Of a stretch of 50,983 bases of DNA, positions 8,880-16,942 are shown one piece after another. Source of the DNA: Planctomycetota bacterium (GTDB lineage: Bacteria; Planctomycetota; Phycisphaerae; Sedimentisphaerales; Anaerohalosphaeraceae); the NCBI GenBank assembly GCA_016873215.1, contig VGXU01000013.1, forward strand, positions 1-50,983, given 5' to 3'. The position numbers and the translations under genes were made by a program. The number at the start of each line of letters is the position of its first letter. The first letter of the stretch is position 1. The notes beneath the pieces were generated by a model. It searched no databases, had not been told where the DNA came from, and worked only from the letters and a program-made list of their open reading frames with translations.

Positions 8880-10496
8880 ATGGCAAAACAAATGATGTAT
8901 CAGGACGCGGCACGGACACAGCTTAAAGAAGGCCTGGCCCAGTTGGCCGCGGCGGTCAAAGTAACAATGGGGCCGACCGGCAAAAATGTGCTGCTGCAGA
9001 AAAGCTGGGGGGCGCCCAAGGTCACCAAAGACGGCGTGTCCGTCAGCAAGGAAATCGAACTGCCCGAATCGTTCAAAAATATCGGCGCAAAGATGATTAA
9101 CCAGGTCGCCAGCAAAACCAGCGACCGTGTCGGCGACGGCACGACCACCGCGACGGTGCTGGCCGAGGCGATTTACAACGAAGGTCTTAAATATGTCACC
9201 GCCGGCGTCAATCCTGTGGCGATTCAGCGCGGCATTCTGAAAGCCGCCGAAATCGCCTGCGACTACATCAAAAGCGTCAGCAAACCCGTCAAGGGCCACG
9301 ATGATATTGCTAAAGTCGCCGCTATCAGCGCCAACAACAACGTTGAGGTCGGTGAAATCCTCGCTCAGGCGATGGACAAAGTCGGCAAGGAAGGCGTCAT
9401 CGAAGTCGAGGAAGGCAAAGGGATGGAAACCGAACTGACTGTCGTCGAAGGCATGCAGTTTGATAAAGGTTATATCTCGCCCTATTTTATGACCAACCCC
9501 GATACACTCGAATGCATATTGGAAGACGCATATATTCTGCTGCACGAAAAGAAAATCTCCAACCTGCGGGAACTGGTGCCGCTGCTGGAAAAGACCGCAC
9601 AGGTCGGCGCACCGCTGCTGATTATTTCCGAAGACGTTGAAGGCGAAGCACTGGCGGCGCTGGTGATTAACCGCCTGCAGGGTGTGCTGAAAATCTGCGC
9701 CGTCAAGGCGCCGGGCTTCGGCGACCGCAGAAAAGCGATGATGCAGGATATTGCCGTTTTGGCCGGCGGCCAGGTCATCACTGAAGATCTCGGCATCAAG
9801 CTGGAAAGCCTTGAACTGTCCCAGCTTGGCAAGGCCAAAAAAATCGTCGTCGGCAAGGAAAATACGACAATTATCGAAGGCGAAGGCACGAAAAAAGACA
9901 TCAAGGCCCGCTGCGACCAGATTCGCAGCCAGATTGAAAAAACCACCAGTGACTACGACCGCGAAAAACTTCAGGAACGGCTGGCAAAACTGACCGGCGG
10001 CGTTGCCGTCATCAAAGCCGGCGCCGCGACTGAAACGGAGATGAAAGAACGCAAAGACCTGCTCGATGATGCGCTGCACGCCACCAAGGCCGCGGCCCAG
10101 GAAGGCGTCGTCATCGGCGGCGGTGTGGTTTTTCTGCGCTGCATACCGGAAGTCGAAAAGGCCAAAGGCAAAGCCAAAGGCGACGAAAAAATCGGCTTTG
10201 ATATTCTTTGCGGCGCGTTGAAATCCCCGACGCGGCAAATCGTCGATAACGGCGGGCTCGAAGGCGACGTCATTGTCGAAGAGCTGCTGGAAAAAGGCGG
10301 CAATATCGGTTTTGACGCCAACACAAGTGAATTCGTCGATATGTTCAAGGCCGGGATTATCGACCCGGCCAAGGTCGCCCGCACCGCCCTGCAAAACGCC
10401 GCTTCGGTGGCCGGGCTGATGCTCACAACCAATGTGGTTATCGCCGACCTCAAAGATGACGACAAAAAGAACCTGGTCCACGGCGCAATAGTGTAA
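8880..10496 (+). CDS. groEL2: 60-kDa chaperonin GroEL, copy 2 (no GGM tail)
   Basis: About 538 residues from the ATG at 8880, which has GGAGGTG upstream; the ORF's earlier ATG at 8838 lies inside the end of groES. The ATP-binding motifs ([37 protein letters not shown]) are intact, and the apical motif is the canonical YISPYF. Unlike copy 1, it ends [13 protein letters not shown] with no Gly/Met repeats, so the chamber floor would be different. It follows groES in the classical groES-groEL order, suggesting this may be the ancestral partner. Two chaperonins with unlike tails are known in several phyla and usually reflect client specialisation. Confidence 0.95.
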   Translation: MAKQMMYQDAARTQLKEGLAQLAAAVKVTMGPTGKNVLLQKSWGAPKVTKDGVSVSKEIELPESFKNIGAKMINQVASKTSDRVGDGTTTATVLAEAIYNEGLKYVTAGVNPVAIQRGILKAAEIACDYIKSVSKPVKGHDDIAKVAAISANNNVEVGEILAQAMDKVGKEGVIEVEEGKGMETELTVVEGMQFDKGYISPYFMTNPDTLECILEDAYILLHEKKISNLRELVPLLEKTAQVGAPLLIISEDVEGEALAALVINRLQGVLKICAVKAPGFGDRRKAMMQDIAVLAGGQVITEDLGIKLESLELSQLGKAKKIVVGKENTTIIEGEGTKKDIKARCDQIRSQIEKTTSDYDREKLQERLAKLTGGVAVIKAGAATETEMKERKDLLDDALHATKAAAQEGVVIGGGVVFLRCIPEVEKAKGKAKGDEKIGFDILCGALKSPTRQIVDNGGLEGDVIVEELLEKGGNIGFDANTSEFVDMFKAGIIDPAKVARTALQNAASVAGLMLTTNVVIADLKDDDKKNLVHGAIV

Positions 10497-10509
10497 ATTC
10501 CGACGATTC

Positions 10510-10563
10510 AATGCCGAGCCGTTGTGAGACCTGAATACAAGAGTTTCATAACGGTTCGGCATT
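10510..10563 (+). promoter_or_regulatory. Long hairpin between groEL2 and dnaJ
   Basis: Arms at 10510-10523 and 10550-10563 form a 14-bp stem with one G-U pair. A second 5-bp stem (10526-10530 with 10543-10547) lies inside the loop. It is followed only by a short mixed T tract (TTTGATTTT). It may be a weak terminator, an RNase processing site or a stability element setting chaperonin against DnaJ levels. Confidence 0.5.
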
Positions 10564-10591
10564 TGATTTTGGCCGAAAGGCAAATCCTGCG

Positions 10592-11722
10592 ATGGCAAAA
10601 CGCGACTACTATGAAGTCCTCGGCGTCCCAAAAGGTGCCTCCGCCGACGAGATAAAAAAAGCCTATCGGCGTCTGGCGCTGAAATTTCACCCGGATAAAA
10701 ACCCCAACGACAAGGATGCCGAGTCGAAATTTAAGGAATGCGCCGAGGCTTACGAAGTCCTCAGCGACCCGCAGAAAAAACAGAAGTACGACCAGTTCGG
10801 CCATGACGGCCTGCGCGGCGCCGGCGTTCACGACTATTCCCACATGAACGTGCAGGACATCTCCGATATATTCGGTGATTTATTCGGGGATATGTTCGGC
10901 GGCGGGCGGCGGCAGTCGGGACGTTCTCAGCGGGCGGCCCGCGGCTACGACCTTGAGACCGCCGTGGAGCTGACGCTCGAAGAAGTCGCCAAAGGCACCG
11001 AAAAAACCATTGAGTTCACCCGGCAGGATACGTGTACTGAGTGCGGCGGTTCCGGCGCAGCCAAAGGCAAGGCCCCTTCCCGCTGTCCAACCTGCGGCGG
11101 AGCCGGCCAGGTACAGAGGGCGGGTCTCGGCGGATTTTTCCAGATGGTTTCCACCTGTCCGCATTGCCGCGGCACCGGCCAGGTCATCACCGACCCGTGC
11201 AGAAAATGCCGGGGCAGCGGCACTGTTCCGCAAAAACGGACACTGAGCGTTAAAATTCCTGCCGGCGTCCACGAAGGTCAGGGCGTTCGCGTCTCCGGCG
11301 AAGGCGAGCCAGGCAGACTCGGCGGCCCCAGAGGCGACTTATATTGTTATGTGCGAGTCAAGGCCCATCCGTTCCTGATGCGGGACGGCGCCAACCTCGT
11401 GGTAACTGTACCGCTGCGATTTACGCAAATGGCGCTGGGCGATACGATCGACGTGCCGACACTGAACGGGGCCAAGCAATTAAAAATTCCGGCCGGCACG
11501 CAGCATGGCGATCTCTTCCGTATCCGCGGCCAGGGTCTGCCCGAACTGCGCGGCGGAAAAACAGGCGACCTGCTGGTACGGGTGATGGTCGAAATACCGA
11601 AAAAACTCAACGCGGAACAGCAAGAGCTGCTTGGTAAATTCGCCCAGACGGAAAAAAAAGATATGTCGCCGGACAGCGCAAATTTTTTTGACCGGCTGAA
11701 GCGACATTTTGGAAATGGATAA
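10592..11722 (+). CDS. dnaJ: Chaperone protein DnaJ
   Basis: Complete type I J-protein of 376 residues, the Hsp70 co-chaperone that delivers clients and stimulates ATP hydrolysis. The J domain (1-70) has HPD at 33-35. A Gly/Phe-rich linker (about 75-110) is followed by four CxxCxGxG zinc motifs beginning at Cys148, Cys165, Cys189 and Cys203, then the two client-binding beta domains. No dnaK lies in this window, so its partner must be elsewhere. grpE follows after about 20-30 bases. The start [12 protein letters not shown] is standard, and GAAAGG is found 12 bases upstream. Confidence 0.97.
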   Translation: MAKRDYYEVLGVPKGASADEIKKAYRRLALKFHPDKNPNDKDAESKFKECAEAYEVLSDPQKKQKYDQFGHDGLRGAGVHDYSHMNVQDISDIFGDLFGDMFGGGRRQSGRSQRAARGYDLETAVELTLEEVAKGTEKTIEFTRQDTCTECGGSGAAKGKAPSRCPTCGGAGQVQRAGLGGFFQMVSTCPHCRGTGQVITDPCRKCRGSGTVPQKRTLSVKIPAGVHEGQGVRVSGEGEPGRLGGPRGDLYCYVRVKAHPFLMRDGANLVVTVPLRFTQMALGDTIDVPTLNGAKQLKIPAGTQHGDLFRIRGQGLPELRGGKTGDLLVRVMVEIPKKLNAEQQELLGKFAQTEKKDMSPDSANFFDRLKRHFGNG

Positions 11723-11742
11723 CTTCAAAATTGAAAATTAAA

Positions 11743-12354
11743 ATGAAATTTATGAGCCATAAAAACAAAGACAAAAATGAACCGCAGGAAACACCGCACG
11801 ACCCGGCCGCCGCTCCAGCGTCGCCGGAGGTACAAGTCCTGCAAAAAGAAATCGACCGCCTGCAGGCGGAAAACAAGGAACTGCTGGATAAATTCCAGCG
11901 GCTGGGAGCCGATTACGCTAATTATCAAAAACGCGTCCCCAAACAGATTGCCGATTCCGTGGATTACGAAAAACGCCTGATTATCAGGTCGCTGCTGCTG
12001 TCGCTGGATAATTTTGCCCACGCGATGGCCGGGGCGAAAACAGCGCAGGGGCCGGAGAGCTTGCAAAGCGTCATCGATGGCGTTCAGCTTGTTTACAACC
12101 ACATTCTTGACGCGCTCAAGACTCTTGGTATGGAAAAAATCGCTTCCGTCGGCCAACTTTTTGAGCCGGGCAAACACGAGGCAATCATGCAAAAAACTGA
12201 GCCGAACAAGCCGGACAATATCGTACTGGAGGAATTTCTGGCCGGCTATACGCTCAATGGACAGGTGCTGCGTCCGGCACGAGTGGTGGTCAACAAACTG
12301 CCGGCCCAACCAACACCGACGCCGGATGAAACGACGGACACGGAAACGGAATAA
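11743..12354 (+). CDS. grpE: Nucleotide exchange factor GrpE
   Basis: Dimeric factor that releases ADP from DnaK. It has a charged disordered N-terminus, a long coiled coil (about VQVLQKEIDRLQAENKELL onward) and the C-terminal beta-domain signature ending NKPDNIVLEEFLAGYTLNGQ, VLRPARVVV. Length of about 200 residues is normal. The start is uncertain: a TTG at 11731 and ATGs at 11743 and 11752 are in frame and none has a clear Shine-Dalgarno site, because the spacer is an A-rich tract. It lies directly behind dnaJ, and an FmdB-like gene follows after 5 bases, so they share a transcript. Confidence 0.93.
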   Translation: MKFMSHKNKDKNEPQETPHDPAAAPASPEVQVLQKEIDRLQAENKELLDKFQRLGADYANYQKRVPKQIADSVDYEKRLIIRSLLLSLDNFAHAMAGAKTAQGPESLQSVIDGVQLVYNHILDALKTLGMEKIASVGQLFEPGKHEAIMQKTEPNKPDNIVLEEFLAGYTLNGQVLRPARVVVNKLPAQPTPTPDETTDTETE

Positions 12355-12359
12355 ATTCT

Positions 12360-12695
12360 ATGCCGACGTATGATTACCAATGTGACGCCTGCGGACACAA
12401 ATTCGAGCAATTTCAGTCGATTACCATAAGCCCGCTTAAAAAATGTCCCAAATGCGGCAAACTGAAACTCAAACGGCTGCTGGGCACCGGCGTCGGAGTC
12501 ATCTTCAAGGGTTCTGGATTCTACGAGACGGACTATCGTTCAGAAGGATATAAAAAGGCTGCTCAAAACGACAAGCCCGCATCTCCCGCGTCAACCGAAT
12601 CGAAGACGGAAAAGACGGAGACAAAAAAGGAATCCAAACCGGCGACAGAAAGCAAAACCGAATCGAAACCTTCGCCCAAAAAGAAAACCTCTTAA
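12360..12695 (+). CDS. FmdB-family zinc-ribbon protein
   Basis: 111 residues. The start MPTYDYQCDACGHKFE, with cysteine pairs Cys8/Cys11 and Cys29/Cys32, is the FmdB/CxxC-CxxC small regulatory zinc-ribbon signature, followed by the usual G-V-I-F-K-G-S-G-F-Y-x-T-D-Y stretch. The last 45 residues are a low-complexity Lys/Thr/Ser/Glu tail, which is normal for this family. Function is poorly defined; members are often annotated as putative regulators. It sits 5 bases after grpE in the chaperone operon, which hints at a stress or proteostasis role, but that is inference. Confidence 0.85.
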   Translation: MPTYDYQCDACGHKFEQFQSITISPLKKCPKCGKLKLKRLLGTGVGVIFKGSGFYETDYRSEGYKKAAQNDKPASPASTESKTEKTETKKESKPATESKTESKPSPKKKTS

Positions 12696-12705
12696 TCCCG
12701 CGTTT

Positions 12706-13452
12706 ATGACATGCACATTACAGGGTTTGTACAAAGACTTTGAAACGCAGGCTGACGCCGGGCAGGCTGTGATTTTGCAGCGTTTTTTTAAGACCGGCAA
12801 GGGACAGTACGGCCAAGGCGATATTTTTCTCGGCCTTAAAGTTCCCGTTCAGCGAAAAATAGCCAAACAGTACCGCGACTTGCCAATCAATGATGTCATC
12901 AGGCTGCTGCAAAGCAAAATCCACGAACACCGCCTGACCGCCCTGCTCATTCTGATACTCCAGTATCAAAAGGCTGACGACAAAACACGTAAAATCATTT
13001 TCAACCTTTATTTCGAACACCGCAAATGGATCAACAACTGGGATTTGGTGGATTTGTCGGCGCCGAACATAGTGGGTAATTACCTGCTGGATAAAGAGCG
13101 AGAGGTGTTATACAAACTTGCACAATCAAAGAATCTGTGGGATAAACGTATCGCGATTCTTGCAACCTTTGAATTTATCAAAGCAGGCGACGCCAAAGAC
13201 ACCTTTCACATCGTCGAGATACTGCTTAACGATTCACACGATTTGATTCACAAGGCTGCCGGCTGGATGCTGCGGGAAGTCGGCAAACGCATCGGACAGG
13301 CCACCGAAGAAACATTTCTCAAAAAACACCACCGCCAAATGCCCCGCACGATGCTGCGTTATGCGATTGAACACTTCAGCCCGACATTGAAGAAAAAGTA
13401 TATGGCGAAAAATAAGACAGCGAAGAAAAGACCTTGCCGCCTGTTTCCTTAA
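12706..13452 (+). CDS. DNA alkylation repair protein, AlkD-like HEAT-repeat glycosylase
   Basis: 248 residues of mostly helical repeats with the AlkC/AlkD signature: FLGLKVPVQRKIAK near the start, HEHRLTALLIL, NNWDLVDLSAP, LWDKRIAIL and HDLIHKAAGWMLREVGKR. AlkD-type proteins excise positively charged alkyl bases such as 3- and 7-alkylpurines without flipping the base. The Trp and Asp of the NNWDLVD region correspond to catalytic-cleft residues of the family. The C-terminus is Lys-rich. It is the last gene of the plus-strand block. The start at 12706 is 10 bases after the zinc-ribbon gene and lacks a good ribosome site, so translation may be coupled. Confidence 0.88.
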   Translation: MTCTLQGLYKDFETQADAGQAVILQRFFKTGKGQYGQGDIFLGLKVPVQRKIAKQYRDLPINDVIRLLQSKIHEHRLTALLILILQYQKADDKTRKIIFNLYFEHRKWINNWDLVDLSAPNIVGNYLLDKEREVLYKLAQSKNLWDKRIAILATFEFIKAGDAKDTFHIVEILLNDSHDLIHKAAGWMLREVGKRIGQATEETFLKKHHRQMPRTMLRYAIEHFSPTLKKKYMAKNKTAKKRPCRLFP

Positions 13453-13498
13453 ACCATTGTCCGCCTGCTCTACATCACTTGTGTCAAATAGAACGCCG

Positions 13499-14038
13499 TC
13501 AGCGAATCAGCGCCGCCAGTTCTTTGAACTTTGGATGCTCGGCAGTACGCAAAAGCTCAAACAAAAACATCTCCGTCGAACTGATTACGGCGCCTGCCGC
13601 GGCCATTCGTGAAAGACCGATTTGCCTGTTTTCTTCTGTACGCGAACCAACTGCATCGGCGATCACATGCACTTTCAGACCCTGATGAAGTATATCCATC
13701 GCCGTCTGAAATACGCAAACGTGGCTTTCGATGCCGCACAGGACGGCGGCTTCAGTATTAAGGGCTTCCAGACGTTCGGCAAAACCCGGCGCCCCGCCGC
13801 AACTGAAAGACAACTTATCCATCGGCGAAAGACCATTTAATAATTCCGTCAGCGGCCCGGCCGTCAACCCCAAAGCTTTGGGGTACTGCTGACACCACAG
13901 AATGGGAATATTGAGGGCTTTGGCGATTTGAATTAAAATGCCGCAGTGTTTGACCAAGCCATCAGGGTTCTGCATCACCCGCAGCAGTTTTTCCTGTACA
14001 TCAATTAATACCAGGCAGCATTTCTTGGCGTCAAGCAT
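13499..14038 (-). CDS. Isochorismatase-family cysteine hydrolase
   Basis: 179 residues in the cysteine-hydrolase fold. The triad is readable: Asp in CCLVLIDVQEK, Lys in MDKLSFSC and the nucleophilic Cys in AVLCGIESHVCVFQTA, the family's conserved C-G-x-E-S-H-V-C motif. This subtype (YcaC/hydrolase-like, about 180 residues) has an uncertain substrate; relatives hydrolyse amides or isochorismate-type ethers. It lies 81 bases downstream of the anti-sigma gene on the same strand and may be part of that transcript, although nothing in the protein links it to sigma signalling. Confidence 0.85.
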   Translation of the reverse strand: MLDAKKCCLVLIDVQEKLLRVMQNPDGLVKHCGILIQIAKALNIPILWCQQYPKALGLTAGPLTELLNGLSPMDKLSFSCGGAPGFAERLEALNTEAAVLCGIESHVCVFQTAMDILHQGLKVHVIADAVGSRTEENRQIGLSRMAAAGAVISSTEMFLFELLRTAEHPKFKELAALIR

Positions 14039-14119
14039 TTTCAGACCTCATTCGACATCAGACTGTTAAATTGATGATTTTCGATTGAAATTTCCCAATC
14101 GAAAATGACAGATGTGATT

Positions 14120-15070
14120 TTACTGTCCGAGGACTTCGATGACAAGACAAATCGTATCCTGTCCGTCGGCGGGAACCTGCTGCATGTCTTTGTCCCAAGC
14201 AAGAATGGGTTTGGAGGGTTTTTCCGGACGTGGCTCAGCCACGTCCGCGGGATTGGCTTTGACAAGCGCTTTCTGCGTGTTTTGTTCAGAGATATTCTGC
14301 GCCAGCTTCGCGGCGGTGGAAATATCGGCAAGACGAATCATCGCCAGCGCCTGCTGTGCGTCAATACCATCAACGCATACCGGCTGCTTTGTGCTCGTAT
14401 CCAAAAGAGCGTATGACGCTTTTTCACTGTGCGACCACAAATCCGCCAGTTCCCCCACCAGCCCTTCCACATATTTCCGCGAACAGACGATTTTATAGCT
14501 GGTGCGGTCGGATTGCCTCGCAGGCGTGGTAAAATTCATCAGACCCAGCGTGTGGATTTTCTTTTCGATAAAATCGTTGGCCGCGATAGGCTGATTGGTC
14601 TGGAACTGCAATACGGCGCTGAATAATAATTCAGGTGAAGCCGAGGCTCCTTTTTCAATCGCCGCGACCGGCTCGGAGGACGTATTCGGCGCTTGTTCCG
14701 TCGGCTGCAAAATAGTATAAACCACCGCACTCAGCGCCAGCAGTGGCAGCAGAATCATCGCCGCGGCGGCGGCCGCTTTTCGCAGACGAAGCCCCCACTT
14801 GCCAACCGTGTCGGAATGGCGGACGGAACCACCAAGGATAAACTGGCGTTCGAGAGCGGATTGAATTTCCTGCGTCAATCCGGCCGGGGCGGATTCCACG
14901 GGCAGCGACTGCAAAAGTCGCTGCTGACGTTCCATCGCCTCCAGCTCCTGCTGACACTGCGAATCATGAGCCAGAAGACGTTTCAGTTCCGTTATCTGCC
15001 GCGGGGTCAACTGGCCGTCGATATACCCGCTGATAAGCTCATTTTTTTCCAGATATTCTTTTTCGCTCAT
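14120..15070 (-). CDS. Membrane anti-sigma factor partner of the ECF sigma
   Basis: About 316 residues. The N-terminal 60 residues (ISGYIDGQLTPRQITELKRLLAHDSQCQQELE) look like the anti-sigma zinc-finger domain that grips an ECF sigma factor. One hydrophobic segment lies near residues 99-121, then an outer domain of about 190 residues. The usual H-x3-C-x2-C motif reads H-D-S-Q-C-Q-Q-E, so the last cysteine is replaced by Glu and zinc binding is doubtful. The ATG at 15070 overlaps the sigma TGA as ATGA, which couples the two genes; the ORF can be extended two codons to a GTG. The outer domain has no motif I recognise. Confidence 0.82.
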   Translation of the reverse strand: MSEKEYLEKNELISGYIDGQLTPRQITELKRLLAHDSQCQQELEAMERQQRLLQSLPVESAPAGLTQEIQSALERQFILGGSVRHSDTVGKWGLRLRKAAAAAAMILLPLLALSAVVYTILQPTEQAPNTSSEPVAAIEKGASASPELLFSAVLQFQTNQPIAANDFIEKKIHTLGLMNFTTPARQSDRTSYKIVCSRKYVEGLVGELADLWSHSEKASYALLDTSTKQPVCVDGIDAQQALAMIRLADISTAAKLAQNISEQNTQKALVKANPADVAEPRPEKPSKPILAWDKDMQQVPADGQDTICLVIEVLGQ

Positions 15071-15666
15071 ATCCACACCGTCTGCAAAAGTTCACGCAGC
15101 GCCATTCTCGCCCGGCAAAGCCGGCTTTTGACCGTTCCCAACTCAATCTGAAGGACTTCGGCAATTTCTTCGTAGCTCATTGCCTCAATGTCCCGAAGCA
15201 CGATGATGGCCCGCTGGTTATCTTCCAGCTTTTCGAGGGCCGCCAGAACCTGCCGGGCAAGCTCACGGTTTTGGGCGATAGCAACGGGGTTAATTTCTCT
15301 TTTATCCGGCAGATTCGCCGCCAGCGAAAACTTTTCCTGCTCGCCCACGCCGCCATCCAGAGAACACATCCCCAGCCGCAGTTTGCGACTGCAGAAATTC
15401 AACGCCAGATTCACGCCTATCCGAAACAGCCAGGTATAAAAACTGCTCTGGCCGCGGAAAGCGCCAATGTTCTCTAATACTTTGACAAACGTTTCCTGGG
15501 TTAGTTCCGCGGCATCGTCGGAATTTCCGCAGATTTTTAGAATGGCGTTATAAAGGCGGTCTTGATATTTAACGATAAGCCGACCCATCGCATCGGAATC
15601 TCCCCTCCGGCACTGCTTTACAAGGACGGCATCATCTAAGCTGACTTTTTCAGAATTTGAATGCAC
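15067..15666 (-). CDS. ECF-family RNA polymerase sigma factor
   Basis: 199 residues with region 2 (about 25-92: YQDRLYNAILKICGNSDDAAELTQETFVKVLENI, FYTWLFRIGVNLALN) and region 4 (about 130-185: the helix-turn-helix SYEEIAEVLQIELGTVKSRLCRAR). There is no region 1 or 3, as expected for ECF sigmas. The start is GTG at 15666 with AAAGG 5 bases upstream. It is translationally coupled to the membrane anti-sigma by a 4-base overlap, so it should be released by an envelope signal. The regulon cannot be read from the window. Confidence 0.93.
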   Translation of the reverse strand: MHSNSEKVSLDDAVLVKQCRRGDSDAMGRLIVKYQDRLYNAILKICGNSDDAAELTQETFVKVLENIGAFRGQSSFYTWLFRIGVNLALNFCSRKLRLGMCSLDGGVGEQEKFSLAANLPDKREINPVAIAQNRELARQVLAALEKLEDNQRAIIVLRDIEAMSYEEIAEVLQIELGTVKSRLCRARMALRELLQTVWI

Positions 15667-15724
15667 AAATACCTTTTTATACTGTTCCCGGACGAAATCG
15701 TCGGGAATGCGGTTTATAGCCTGA

Positions 15725-16750
15725 TTATCGGCAGAATCCTATACCGGCAATCTGATTTCCGCAATACGGGCAAGCAGAATCTCGAATCACATTCTGGATT
15801 ATACGGTAGCCGGAGCGTTCTATCAAAATTTTTCCGCAACCGGGACAAAAAGTCGATTCGGCACGGTTGCCGGGCAGATTCCCGACATAAACGTACCGCA
15901 GGCCCGCCTTTTTGCCGATGTCATACGCCCGCTGTAAAGCGGCGCTGTCCGTCGGTTCCCGGTCGGTCATTTTATACTGCGGATAAAACCGGCTGATATG
16001 CCACGGCATATCCGGGCCGCATTCTTTCACCAAAAACCCGGCCAAGGCCTCAAGTTCGTCATCGCTGTCATTTTTGCCGGGGACAAGAAGAGTCGTAATC
16101 TCCAGCCAGATATCCGTCTTTTGGGCGATATACCGAATCGTCTCCAAAACCGGAGCAAGATGGGCCTTGCACAAGTCTTTGTAAAATTCTTCCTTAAAGG
16201 CCTTGAGGTCAATGTTGATTGCGTCCAGCCACGACTTCATAAAGTCCACCGCTTCAAGACTCATATATCCATTGCTGACAAAAACATTATACAGCCCCCG
16301 CTGTTTGGCCAGGACCGCCGTCTCGGCGCAAATCTCCACAAACACCGTCGGCTCGGTATAAGTATAGGCCACGCTCTTGCAGCCGGATTCTATGGCGGCA
16401 TCGACAATCTGCTGCGGACTGTAGGCGCTGCCGTCGATAACATTCTCCTGGGGTGACTGACTGATTTGCCAGTTCTGGCAGAAAACGCACTGAAAATTAC
16501 ATCCGGGGGCGGAAATGGAAAACGTCCGGCTGCCGGGCAAAAAATGAAACAGCGGCTTTTTCTCAATCGGGTCATCGTTGGCGGCACAGAGTTTGTCGTA
16601 ATTGAGCGAATATAAAACGCCGTCGATGTTCTTACGAACCCGGCAGCGTCCCGCAGCACCGGACTTAATGACACAGCCCCAATGACAAAGCCTGCATTGG
16701 ACGCTTTGCGATTCCCGCTTTTCCCACAATATGGCTTCTTTGAGCGCCAC
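15725..16750 (-). CDS. AmmeMemoRadiSam-type radical SAM enzyme (PflA-like)
   Basis: About 341 residues from a GTG at 16750 that has AGAGGA 6 bases before it; the ORF's upstream ATG at 16849 lacks such a site. The radical SAM cluster motif CNFQCVFC (CxxxCxxC) follows the family's typical C-R-L-C-x-W-G-C and C-R-V-R region and the FSISAPGC strand. Later segments (YTYTEPTVFVE, VFVSNGYM, DAINIDLKAF) are standard for this pyruvate-formate-lyase-activase-like group, whose members often sit with AMMECR1 and Memo genes. Here neither partner is adjacent. The C-terminus has two further Cys pairs (CPGCGK and CPYCGN) that look like a zinc ribbon. Confidence 0.9.
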   Translation of the reverse strand: MALKEAILWEKRESQSVQCRLCHWGCVIKSGAAGRCRVRKNIDGVLYSLNYDKLCAANDDPIEKKPLFHFLPGSRTFSISAPGCNFQCVFCQNWQISQSPQENVIDGSAYSPQQIVDAAIESGCKSVAYTYTEPTVFVEICAETAVLAKQRGLYNVFVSNGYMSLEAVDFMKSWLDAINIDLKAFKEEFYKDLCKAHLAPVLETIRYIAQKTDIWLEITTLLVPGKNDSDDELEALAGFLVKECGPDMPWHISRFYPQYKMTDREPTDSAALQRAYDIGKKAGLRYVYVGNLPGNRAESTFCPGCGKILIERSGYRIIQNVIRDSACPYCGNQIAGIGFCR

Positions 16751-16846
16751 GTTAATTCCTCTTTTTAATCTATGGTATGATAAACCGAAATGCCCCCAAA
16801 AACAAGACGCTGCCGGAAATACCGTCGTGGATAGAAAGGAAATGGC

Positions 16847-16883
16847 CAAAAAAATCCCCGGTTAGAGAACACCGGGGATTTCT
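16847..16883 (-). terminator. Rho-independent terminator of the glycosyltransferase gene
   Basis: On the minus strand a stem of AAATCCCCGGT with ACCGGGGATTT around a short loop is followed by seven T residues, about 60 bases after the stop at 16943. This is a textbook intrinsic terminator and separates this gene from the radical SAM gene. Confidence 0.8.
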
Positions 16884-16942
16884 ATCATTTTTGGATTTCG
16901 GATTGCGGCTTTGAGTTTCGGGTATTCCGTTTTAATTTTTTG

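Noticed and set aside
15685-15707. Hairpin TTCCCG(G)ACG-AAAT-CGTCGGGAA between radical SAM gene and sigma gene as terminator
   Set aside because: It has a bulge and no T run on the minus strand, so a terminator call is not supported.
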